In this document: positions 1 to 5,818 of the stretch, in pieces
Position numbering within the stretch: position 1 is the stretch's first letter
Layout of the letters: each line of letters begins with the position of its first letter
Assembly: GCA_004563275.1 (NCBI GenBank)
Contig: SFSZ01000021.1
Span: forward strand, 1 to 12,744
Source of the DNA: a bacterium
GTDB lineage: Bacteria > Bacillota_I > Bacilli_A > RF39 > UBA660
Reading direction: 5' to 3'
DNA: 12,744 nucleotides
Position numbers and translations under genes: made by a program
The notes under the pieces: generated by a model
What the model saw: only the letters and a program-made list of their open reading frames with translations
Database searches by the model: none
Told to the model about the DNA's origin: nothing

Positions 1-1
1 A

Positions 2-748
2 AAAGTTTTAGAATATAGAGATTGGAGGAATTTTTTAAAGGTTTTAAAAAAAGCAAAAGAAGCTTGTAAAAATTCTGGATTTAATGTGTATGAACAACTT
101 GTTGAGGTCAACAAGTTGTCAAGAAGAAACAATAATGCTATTGCTAATATACAAGATTATAAATTATCAAGATACATATGTTATTTGATAGTGCAAAATG
201 CTGATCCAAGCAAAGAAGTTGTTGCCTTAGGGCAAACTTATTTTGCTATTCAAACTAGAAAACAAGAAATAACCGAACAAGAATACGATTCTTTATCAGA
301 TGATGAAAAAAGGTTTTATCAAAGAAAATTAACAAAACAAGGTAACTATACACTTCAAAAAGTTGCGTCAGTTGCAGGTGTTAAAAATATGGCAGAATTT
401 CATAATGCTGGATATAAAGGATTATATAATGGCGAAACTGCTGATGATATTTTTAAAAGAAAAAAATTAAGATATAGAGAAGATATTTTAGATAATATGA
501 ATGAAGATGAATTAGTTGCTAATTTATTTAGAATAAATCAAACTAAACAAAGACTAATAAAAGATAATGTACAAGGAGAAAAAGAAGCAAAAGATGTACA
601 TTATGAGGTTGGTAAAAAAGTGAGAAAAGCAATTGCAGATATTGGTGGCATGATGCCTGAAGAAATGCCGACACCTAAAAAGAGTTTGAAAGAACTTGAA
701 AGAGAAAAGAAACAATTAGAAAATAAGCAACTTGAGGGAATAAAATAG
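2..748 (+). CDS. dinD: DNA damage-inducible protein D-like (DinD), 5' end outside window
   Basis: The frame is open from the first bases of the window, so the gene starts upstream; the GTG at 86 is internal, not the start. About 248 codons are visible, against roughly 270 in the family, so only a short N-terminal piece is missing. Family landmarks as I recall them from E. coli DinD are V-L-E-Y-R-D-W-R-N-F near the visible start, L-S-R-Y-x-C-Y-L-I-V-Q-N, then A-L-G-Q-T-Y-F-A-x-Q-T-R. Later come G-Y-x-G-L-Y-x-G, L-x-A-N-L-F-R, and a C-terminal G-G-x-M-P-E-x-x-P-T-P-x-K-S-x-K-x-x-E-R-E segment. The tail is charged and probably helical. E. coli DinD is a LexA-controlled SOS protein reported to inhibit RecA activities. 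Whether this copy is SOS-regulated cannot be seen, because its promoter is outside the window. It lies 22 bp before a broken serine recombinase, which suggests that it arrived with, or sits in, a mobile island. Confidence 0.85.
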   Translation, partial: KVLEYRDWRNFLKVLKKAKEACKNSGFNVYEQLVEVNKLSRRNNNAIANIQDYKLSRYICYLIVQNADPSKEVVALGQTYFAIQTRKQEITEQEYDSLSDDEKRFYQRKLTKQGNYTLQKVASVAGVKNMAEFHNAGYKGLYNGETADDIFKRKKLRYREDILDNMNEDELVANLFRINQTKQRLIKDNVQGEKEAKDVHYEVGKKVRKAIADIGGMMPEEMPTPKKSLKELEREKKQLENKQLEGIK

Positions 749-770
749 TATCTAAAAGAGTTGATTAGTA

Positions 771-1768
771 ATGCAAAGATTTAGAGTTGCAGGATACATT
801 AGATTATCTAAAGAAGATAAAATAAAAGATGAATCAAATAGTGTTACTAATCAAAAGTTAATAATTACCTCATATATTGAAAAAATGAAGATTTAGAACT
901 TATTGATTTTTATATAGATGATGGATATTCAGGAACAACATTTGATAGACCAGATTTTAAAAGAATGATTAGAGATATAACAGAGAATAAAGTCAATACA
1001 ATAATTGTAAAAGATTTATTCAGATTTGGAAGAAACCATATAGAATCAGATAATTATTTAGAAAATATCCTTCCAGGTTATAATGTTAGATTTATTTCTA
1101 TAATTGATGATATAAACAGTTTAAAGAATCATAAAACTATAAATAGTATAGCAGTTCCTTTAAAAAATTTAATGAATGATCAGTATGCTAGAGATATTTC
1201 AGAAAAAGTTAGGTCAACTTTAAAAATAAAACAATTAAATGGAGAGTTTGTTGGAGTAACAGCACCTTATGTTTATTTGAAAAATCCCAAAGATAAACAT
1301 AAATTTATTATAGATAAAGAGGCATCCTATATTGTAAAGAAAATATTTAATATGATACTTTTAGGTAAGAGCAGAAAAGAGCTAGCAGAACATTTAAATA
1401 ATAAAAATATTTTAACTCCAAGTTTATATAAATTAGGTAAACAAAATACAAATAATGAAGATTTAATACGTTCTAAGAAATGGAATGCTGAAATAGTAAA
1501 CTGATAAGTTAATTGATGTAAATAAAGAAAAGTAATTATAATTAAAAAGAGTAAAAATCAAATTTATTACTATTGTGGTTCATATATTAAAGATAAGAGT
1601 TGTTTAAAATATTCTATAAATAAAAAGAAATTAGAACAAATGGTAAAAGATGAAATAATTAAAAAAATTAGTATAGAACAATTAGATAGAAAAATATTAA
1701 ATGAATTAACAGATTTGATTTATATTATTGATAAAAATAATATAAAAATTGAATTTAAAAATATATGA
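771..1768 (+). pseudogene. Degraded large serine recombinase (TndX/TnpX-like), multiple lesions
   Basis: ATG at 771 opens a resolvase-type catalytic domain with the typical start G-Y-I-R-L-S-K-E-D, whose Ser is the expected nucleophile. The frame hits TAG at 894-896. One extra A in the six-A run at 880-885 would restore it into the downstream frame, which reads D-D-G-Y-S-G-T-T-F-D-R-P-D-F and then V-K-D-L-F-R-F-G-R-N (usually D-L-S-R-F-G-R-N), V-P-L-K-N-L and R-D-I-S-x-K-V-R. This part stops at TGA 1502-1504, just after W-N-A-E-I-V-N. The recombinase domain's end, the linker and the first half of the zinc ribbon are missing. A short piece in another frame (1500-1535) and a final piece (1526-1768) with Y-Y-Y-C-G-S-Y-I-K-D-K-S-C and a coiled-coil-like helix match the usual C-terminal end of these enzymes. 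Intact relatives are around 500-550 residues and mobilise transposons or prophages. At least three lesions make activity very unlikely, so this is a relic of a mobile element. Confidence 0.85.
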
Positions 1769-1774
1769 TATAAT
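1764..1774 (+). promoter_or_regulatory. Extended -10 promoter TATGATATAAT upstream of the CYTH-like gene
   Basis: TG-A-TATAAT (-10 hexamer at 1769-1774) is a perfect extended -10 element. No good -35 lies at 16-18 bp; TTGAAT at 1749 is only 14 bp away. The predicted start of transcription near 1781 is about 29 bases before the ATG at 1810. The element contains the TGA stop (1766-1768) of the recombinase relic. The same 11-mer recurs at 2733 and 4235. Confidence 0.6.
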
Positions 1775-1809
1775 AAATTAAAAATAAATTAAAAATTAAA
1801 GGTGATTAT

Positions 1810-2397
1810 ATGTTAATTGTAGAAGTTGGAATAAAATTAGATAAAGATTTTGAATATTATGATAACCTATTAAAAAACAACGGTTTAGTAAATGATTTTA
1901 AAGTAACTACACACGACATTTATTATACTGATAAAAATTTAGACGGATTATCAGAAAATGAAATGAAAAATGCTTGTATAAGATTAAGAAGTGGTAATAA
2001 TTCAAATTATAAAATACAAAATAATTTAATTGATGATTTAGACTTAAAAGAAGTTTCAAGTGCTGAATTAGATGATTTTGAAAATAGATTAGATAAACTA
2101 GGATACAAAAAAGTATTTGATACTACTAAAAAAGATTTTCATTATTATAAAGAAGGGATGTCTAGTAAAGTACAACTTCAACAAATTGAAGATATAGGTT
2201 TATTAGTATATTATGATAATAAGGATTATTATGAATTTGATTTAGAAACGCAAAGAAAGAAATTAATTAATGAACTAAATTCATATGGGTTTAATTTTAA
2301 TTATGATATATTAGGATTAGATAAATTAAGAACTCTTTATTATAAAAAAGAAATGTATAGTAAGAATCAAAATGGTAGGAGTGATAAAAATGAGTAA
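1810..2397 (+). CDS. CYTH-like domain protein with altered ExExK motif
   Basis: The 195-residue cytoplasmic protein starts at ATG 1810, seven bases after the start of the ribosome binding site AAAGGTGAT. CYTH enzymes (class IV adenylate cyclase, thiamine triphosphatase and triphosphate tunnel enzymes) begin with E-x-E-x-K, carry an I-R-L-R strand after a variable loop, and continue with a paired-strand barrel. Here residues 4-10 read V-E-V-G-I-K-L, so the second glutamate is a glycine. The I-R-L-R strand is present (about residues 57-60), as is a late strand resembling the usual V-E-G-L-G-x-F-x-E-x-E region, here I-E-D-I-G-L-L-V-Y-Y-D (about 126-136). A CYTH-type C-terminal L-x-x-L-G-L-D-K-x-R-T-L-Y-Y-K-K-E follows. 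The altered metal/phosphate-binding motif argues for changed or lost catalysis. It probably has its own promoter at 1764, and its stop overlaps the start of a short ORF at 2390. Family assignment is moderate and function unknown. Confidence 0.6.
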   Translation: MLIVEVGIKLDKDFEYYDNLLKNNGLVNDFKVTTHDIYYTDKNLDGLSENEMKNACIRLRSGNNSNYKIQNNLIDDLDLKEVSSAELDDFENRLDKLGYKKVFDTTKKDFHYYKEGMSSKVQLQQIEDIGLLVYYDNKDYYEFDLETQRKKLINELNSYGFNFNYDILGLDKLRTLYYKKEMYSKNQNGRSDKNE

Positions 2398-2479
2398 TGA
2401 AGAAAAAAGTTTTCCTAAGACTTCGATTAACTGTCTGACAACAGTTTTTCCCATACTTCTTAAAAACCCTGTAAAATAA
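2390..2479 (+). CDS. Short 29-codon ORF with strong RBS; small protein or truncated gene start
   Basis: An ATG at 2390 overlaps the stop of the CYTH-like gene by 8 bases (ATGAGTAA arrangement) and is preceded by AGGAGTGAT (2377-2385), one of the better ribosome binding sites in the window. The ORF begins M-S-N-E-E-K-S-F-P-K and ends at TAA 2477-2479 after only 29 codons. Such a coupled start normally leads into a full operon partner. Either this is a genuine small protein, or it is the surviving first codons of a gene whose body was deleted. A weak hairpin (AACTGT/ACAGTT, 2429-2446) followed by five Ts falls inside it. I recognise no family. Confidence 0.35.
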   Translation: MSNEEKSFPKTSINCLTTVFPILLKNPVK

Positions 2480-2504
2480 GGAAAAATAAAGGATTTGATC
2501 TTAC

Positions 2505-2531
2505 ACGTTTTTTGTAAAAAAACGTTTTTTT
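2505..2531 (+). terminator. Rho-independent terminator after the CYTH-like gene
   Basis: ACGTTTTTT (2505-2513) pairs with AAAAAACGT (2517-2525) across a three-base loop and is followed by six more Ts. It would end transcripts from the CYTH-like gene and the short ORF. The stem is AT-rich but perfect. Confidence 0.6.
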
Positions 2532-2545
2532 ATGTATTTTTTTAA

Positions 2546-2570
2546 TTTTTAAGGATTTTTACCTTAAAAA
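2546..2570. repeat. Perfect 9-bp inverted repeat (hairpin)
   Basis: TTTTTAAGG (2546-2554) pairs with CCTTAAAAA (2562-2570) around a 7-base loop. No T-tract follows on either strand, so it is not an obvious terminator. It could be an operator, an RNA structure or chance in AT-rich DNA. Confidence 0.4.
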
Positions 2571-2732
2571 TGCCATAGGAATTATTGAACTGATAACACC
2601 ATCCTATACCTAATTTATTTTAATTAAAAATAGATAAAGGAAGTAAGAAAATAGATAATAAAGTCAAGACTTTATAAGCGTTAGAGAAAAATGAAACTTT
2701 TATAGTTGTTTTGAATGAAAATATTTATGATA
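2571..2732. other. Gene-free AT-rich stretch with possible coding remnant
   Basis: Between the hairpin and the next promoter I see no convincing gene. A short open segment reads A-L-E-K-N-E-T-F-I-V-V-L-N-E-N-I-Y-D-I and ends at the TGA inside the promoter motif at 2733. It has no start signal and may be chance or a decayed gene end. An imperfectly placed ATAGGA/TCCTAT inverted pair is also present. No RNA gene was recognised. Confidence 0.4.
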
Positions 2733-2743
2733 TATGATATAAT
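2733..2743 (+). promoter_or_regulatory. Extended -10 promoter TATGATATAAT upstream of the DUF4230 operon
   Basis: TG-A precedes TATAAT (2738-2743). The nearest -35-like TTGAAT (2711-2716) is 21 bp away, too far for normal spacing, so recognition would rest on the extended -10. Transcription from about 2750 gives a leader of some 90 bases before ATG 2843. That leader holds a good ribosome binding site (AGAGGTGAT, 2787-2795) next to very short ORFs, and a TCG-TTCG-CGA mini-hairpin. Confidence 0.6.
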
Positions 2744-2842
2744 TTATTTACATAAATCGTTCGCGAAAAAAACATTTGCTTTCAATAGAGGTGATGTGTA
2801 TATTAAGAATGACTGACTTAAAGTAGTAAAGGAAGTAGGAGT

Positions 2843-3469
2843 ATGGAAGAAAAAGAAAAGAATATTAACGAAGTTGATGCTAGTCAAAAGAAAAAGAAAC
2901 ATAAAGGAATAACTTTATTAATTCTAATATTAATTATTGGTGGAGTTGGTTATTTGCTAATAAATAATCGTGAAGGTGATATTAAAACTGTTATTAAAAG
3001 CTCTTTAGATAAGATAGTTGAAAAAAGCGATTTAGAAACTGCCAATGTCACTTATAATGTAATAGCAAAAAAATGTAAAGATTCTAAAAACTGTAATATT
3101 AATTCAGGAAACATGGATGACTTTGAAATGGTGTTATCTTGTAAAGGAACATTAACAGCAGGTATTGATTTTAAAGAAGTTAAATTAGAAGTAGATGAAA
3201 AAAGTAAAAGTGTAACAGTAATAGTTCCTGAAGCTGTAATTAAAGGTGAACCAAATATAGGAACTGTTAAAGCATTAAATGGTGAAGATTTACCCGCAAA
3301 TAAATTACCGGAGGCAAGAAAATTATGCCAAGAAACTGCTAAAGAAAAAAGTGATAAAGATAATAAATTATTACCAGCAGCTAAAGAACAAGCTAGAGTT
3401 GTTCTTGAAGAATATTATAATCAATGGGTAAAAGCTAAAAATCCAGAATATAAGGTTATAGTAAAATAA
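2843..3469 (+). CDS. Membrane-anchored DUF4230-type extracytoplasmic protein
   Basis: The 208-residue protein starts at ATG 2843, nine bases after AAAGGA (2828-2833). A lysine-rich cytoplasmic N-terminus (K16-K21) leads into one transmembrane helix (about residues 22-40, G-I-T-L-L-I-L through Y-L-L-I), placing the rest outside the membrane. The outer domain resembles DUF4230: L-E-T-A-N-V-T-Y strand, K-G-T-L-T-A-G-I-D-F, V-K-L-E-V, V-T-V-I-V-P-E-A and then I-x-G-E-P-N. A C-terminal charged helix follows, with A-K-E-Q-A-R-V-V-L-E-E-Y-Y. It is a paralogue of the lipoprotein encoded 11 bp downstream; the G-T-x-x-x-G-I-D and G-E-P-N segments align. Unlike that protein it has four cysteines outside the membrane (C78, C84, C100, C162), which could form disulfides. 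The molecular function of the family is not established. The two genes form an operon. Confidence 0.72.
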   Translation: MEEKEKNINEVDASQKKKKHKGITLLILILIIGGVGYLLINNREGDIKTVIKSSLDKIVEKSDLETANVTYNVIAKKCKDSKNCNINSGNMDDFEMVLSCKGTLTAGIDFKEVKLEVDEKSKSVTVIVPEAVIKGEPNIGTVKALNGEDLPANKLPEARKLCQETAKEKSDKDNKLLPAAKEQARVVLEEYYNQWVKAKNPEYKVIVK

Positions 3470-3480
3470 GGGGTGATAAT

Positions 3481-4074
3481 ATGAAAAATAAAATTATATT
3501 TTTAATTATGATTGCCTTAACTATATGCCTTACTGGATGTAGTAAAGGTAAAATAGATGATTTAGCTGAAAATGTTAAAAAAATTCAATTAACTGGTAAT
3601 TTGGTTACATATCAAGCGTATTATCACAATGTAATTGAATATGATAAGAATGCAGGAAGTGGAATTTCACATTTATTTGAGAAAGATAGAAGATTATTTG
3701 CTGAATACACTGGAACAATAAAACTTGGTATAGATATGTCTAAAGTAAAAATAGAAGTAAAAGGAAAAGAAATAAACGTATTTATTCCAACAGCATCTGT
3801 TATTGGAGAACCAAATGTAGATAAAGATGATTTTAAAACAGAAAATTTTATAGAGGATGATGATGGATTTATTAATAAGAATCCTTTGACATTAGATGAT
3901 TCCACAGCTGCATTTGAAAAAGCACAAAAAAACATTAAAGATGACGCTTCTAATAATAAAGATCTTTTGTCTATAGCTCAAAAAAGAGCTAAAGTAATAT
4001 TAGAAGAAAATATAAGACAATTAAGTGGTTTATCTGATAAAGAATATAATATTAATTGGGAATATGGAGTTTAA
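3481..4074 (+). CDS. DUF4230-type lipoprotein
   Basis: The 197-residue protein starts at ATG 3481 behind the strong site AAGGGGTGAT. The N-terminus is a classic lipoprotein signal: M-K-N-K, a hydrophobic stretch I-I-F-L-I-M-I-A-L-T-I, then the lipobox L-T-G-C, with Cys20 the predicted diacylglyceryl-modified and mature first residue. The mature part has the DUF4230 layout also seen in the preceding gene: L-V-T-Y-Q-A-Y-Y, Y-T-G-T-I-K-L-G-I-D-M-S-K-V-K-I-E-V, I-N-V-F-I-P-T-A-x-V-I-G-E-P-N, and a C-terminal helix with A-Q-K-R-A-K-V-I-L-E-E-N. Apart from C20 it has no cysteine in the mature domain. It is the last gene of a two-gene operon and its stop codon lies in the upstream arm of a strong terminator. 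Envelope location is well supported; its role is unknown. Confidence 0.78.
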   Translation: MKNKIIFLIMIALTICLTGCSKGKIDDLAENVKKIQLTGNLVTYQAYYHNVIEYDKNAGSGISHLFEKDRRLFAEYTGTIKLGIDMSKVKIEVKGKEINVFIPTASVIGEPNVDKDDFKTENFIEDDDGFINKNPLTLDDSTAAFEKAQKNIKDDASNNKDLLSIAQKRAKVILEENIRQLSGLSDKEYNINWEYGV

Positions 4075-4105
4075 AAATAGAAACACTGCGTTTCTATTTT
4101 TAATT
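4073..4105 (+). terminator. Strong intrinsic terminator of the DUF4230 operon
   Basis: AAAAATAGAAAC (4073-4084) and GTTTCTATTTTT (4090-4101) form a perfect 12-bp stem around ACTGC, followed by an AT-rich tail. The A-rich upstream and T-rich downstream arms could also work on the minus strand, but no minus-strand gene is seen nearby. Confidence 0.85.
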
Positions 4106-4234
4106 TTTATACGACTACTTATAAAATGTGAAAAGTTAAAAATAATCTTAAAAAATTAATAGAGTATGTAAATGATGAAAATAAAAATAATGATGAATAC
4201 ATTGAAAAATTTAGTTTCTTAAGAACCATAATTA
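4106..4234. other. Gene-free spacer with possible coding remnant
   Basis: No complete gene is visible. From about 4136 a frame with no start codon reads K-N-N-L-K-K-L-I-E-Y-V-N-D-E-N and later F-L-R-T-I-I-I, ending at the TGA (4237-4239) inside the next promoter motif. It looks like the end of an eroded protein gene, but about 34 open codons in AT-rich DNA is weak evidence. Confidence 0.35.
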
Positions 4235-4245
4235 TATGATATAAT
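4235..4245 (+). promoter_or_regulatory. Extended -10 promoter TATGATATAAT upstream of rbgA operon
   Basis: TG-A-TATAAT has its hexamer at 4240-4245 and no recognisable -35 at 16-18 bp. Predicted transcription from about 4252 leaves a leader of roughly 77 bases before ATG 4329. The leader repeats the words ATTAAAGAAT (4267-4276 and 4300-4309) and contains a TTAAAG/CTTTAA pair, so some folding is possible. Confidence 0.6.
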
Positions 4246-4328
4246 ATTGCTTGAAATTGTTTTAAATTAAAGAATTAATTTTTGCTTTAAAGTTTTTAAT
4301 TAAAGAATATATAAAGGAAGTGAAACTT

Positions 4329-5174
4329 ATGAACGAAAACAAAACTAATATTAACTGGTATCCAGGACATATGAAAAAAACTAAGGATGAACTTAAAAAA
4401 GTTATGCCTTATATAGATATTGTTTATGAAGTTATTGATGCTAGAATACCTTATTCATCAAAGATTAAAGATATTGATAGTATTATAAGAAATAAAACAA
4501 GAATTTTAATTATGTCTAAGAAAGATTTATGTGATATTAATGTGACTAATTCTTGGATTAAATATTATGAAGAAATGGGTTATAAAGTATTATTAATTGA
4601 TTTAAATGATCAAAATGATTATAAAAAGATTACTTTATTAACTAATGATTTAGTTAGTCATATTAATGAAAAGAGAAAAGCTAATGGTTTAAAAGAAAAG
4701 GAAATTAAGGCTTGTGTTTTAGGGATTCCTAATGTAGGTAAAAGTACTTTAATAAATAAATTAGCTGGTAAGAAAGTATCTAAAGTTGGTAATTTACCAG
4801 GGGTTACTAAGAGTCTTACTTGGCTTAAAACTAAATATAAATTACTTATATTAGATACTCCTGGTATTTTATGGCCTAAGTTTGATGATGAAAAGGTTGC
4901 TTTTAATTTAGCAAGTATGACGGCAATTAAAGAAGATGTTTTACCAATTGGTGATATTGCTTACTATATTCTTAATACTTTGGGTAAATATTATCCAGAG
5001 ATATTAAATAGTAGATATAAGATAGATAAAGTTACTGATGATAGTTTTGATATTATTGCGAAGAATATTGGAGCTATTAGTAATGGTGAAGTTGATTATA
5101 CTAGAGTATATAAAATGATTATTAATGATGTTAAACAAGAGTATATTAAAGGTATTACTTTTGATAGGAGATAG
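4329..5174 (+). CDS. rbgA: Ribosome biogenesis GTPase RbgA (YlqF)
   Basis: This is a cytoplasmic GTPase needed late in 50S subunit assembly. The circular permutation that defines the YlqF/YawG group is visible. N-I-N-W-Y-P-G-H-M-K-K-T is at the N-terminus. The G4 motif comes first, as S-K-K-D (residues 63-66; the usual N-K-x-D Asn is Ser here). G1 G-I-P-N-V-G-K-S-T (132-140), G2 G-V-T-K (158-161) and G3 D-T-P-G (176-179) follow. The C-terminal about 90 residues match the RNA-binding ANTAR-like region in position. At 281 residues it has the normal length. I chose ATG 4329 because AAAGGA (4313-4318) lies 10 bases before it; the upstream in-frame GTG at 4320 would overlap that site. It is followed after 2 bp by rnhB, as in Bacillus. 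Confidence 0.95.
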   Translation: MNENKTNINWYPGHMKKTKDELKKVMPYIDIVYEVIDARIPYSSKIKDIDSIIRNKTRILIMSKKDLCDINVTNSWIKYYEEMGYKVLLIDLNDQNDYKKITLLTNDLVSHINEKRKANGLKEKEIKACVLGIPNVGKSTLINKLAGKKVSKVGNLPGVTKSLTWLKTKYKLLILDTPGILWPKFDDEKVAFNLASMTAIKEDVLPIGDIAYYILNTLGKYYPEILNSRYKIDKVTDDSFDIIAKNIGAISNGEVDYTRVYKMIINDVKQEYIKGITFDRR

Positions 5175-5176
5175 TT

Positions 5177-5818
5177 ATGCTTGAATATGAAAATGAATTA
5201 TATAAACAAGGTATAACTTTAATAGCTGGGGTTGATGAAGTTGGACGTGGTCCTTTAGTAGGACCTGTTGTTACAGCAGCAGTTATTTTACCTAAAGGGT
5301 ATTTTTTAGAAGGTATTAATGATTCTAAAAAATTAACGGAAAAACAAAGAGATAAATATTATGACATTATTATGAGGGATGCTTTAGCGGTTAGTATTGG
5401 TATGAAAGATAATAAAGTTATTGATGAAGTTAATATTTATGAAGCTACTAAGTTAGCAATGTATGATGCAATTAATGGTTTAAAAATAAAACCTGAACAT
5501 GTTTTAATTGATGCAATGAAGTTAGAAAAGCTAGATATTCCTTCAACTTCAATAATTAAAGGTGATGCGAAAAGTGAAGCAATAGCTGCGGCATCAATTA
5601 TAGCTAAGGTTACTAGAGATAGAATGATGATTGAATTATCTAAGAAATTTCCAGAGTATGGATTTGAAAAACATAAAGGTTATCCAACTAAAGCACATAT
5701 AGAAAACGTAAAGAAGTATGGATTACTTGATAATTACAGGTTTACTTTTAGACCTATAAGTGATTTAATAAAGCAAGGTGGTAAATTTGAAAGAGAGATT
5801 AGGAAAACGAATAATTAA
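5177..5818 (+). CDS. rnhB: Ribonuclease HII
   Basis: RNase HII cuts the RNA strand of RNA/DNA hybrids and removes single ribonucleotides from DNA, using two metal ions. The 213-residue protein shows G-V-D-E-V-G-R-G-P-L-V-G-P-V-V (D20, E21), L-I-D-A (D112) and K-G-D-A-K-S-x-A-I-A-A-A-S-I-I-A-K-V-T-R-D (D130), which together give the DEDD active site. N-D-S-K-K-L (48-53) and G-Y-P-T-K-A-H near the end are also typical. ATG 5177 follows AGGAG (5166-5170) by six bases, in the end of rbgA. Its last 32 bases overlap the next gene. Confidence 0.96.
   Translation: MLEYENELYKQGITLIAGVDEVGRGPLVGPVVTAAVILPKGYFLEGINDSKKLTEKQRDKYYDIIMRDALAVSIGMKDNKVIDEVNIYEATKLAMYDAINGLKIKPEHVLIDAMKLEKLDIPSTSIIKGDAKSEAIAAASIIAKVTRDRMMIELSKKFPEYGFEKHKGYPTKAHIENVKKYGLLDNYRFTFRPISDLIKQGGKFEREIRKTNN

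Noticed and set aside
1500..1770. TGA read as tryptophan (Mollicutes code) to rescue the recombinase
   Set aside because: The TGA at 1502 is followed at once by an in-frame TAA, and the rest needs frame changes, so recoding does not restore the gene.
3624..3935. Minus-strand open frame opposite the DUF4230 lipoprotein gene
   Set aside because: It is a shadow of the AT-rich coding strand; it has no ribosome site or recognisable family, and the + strand gene is well supported.
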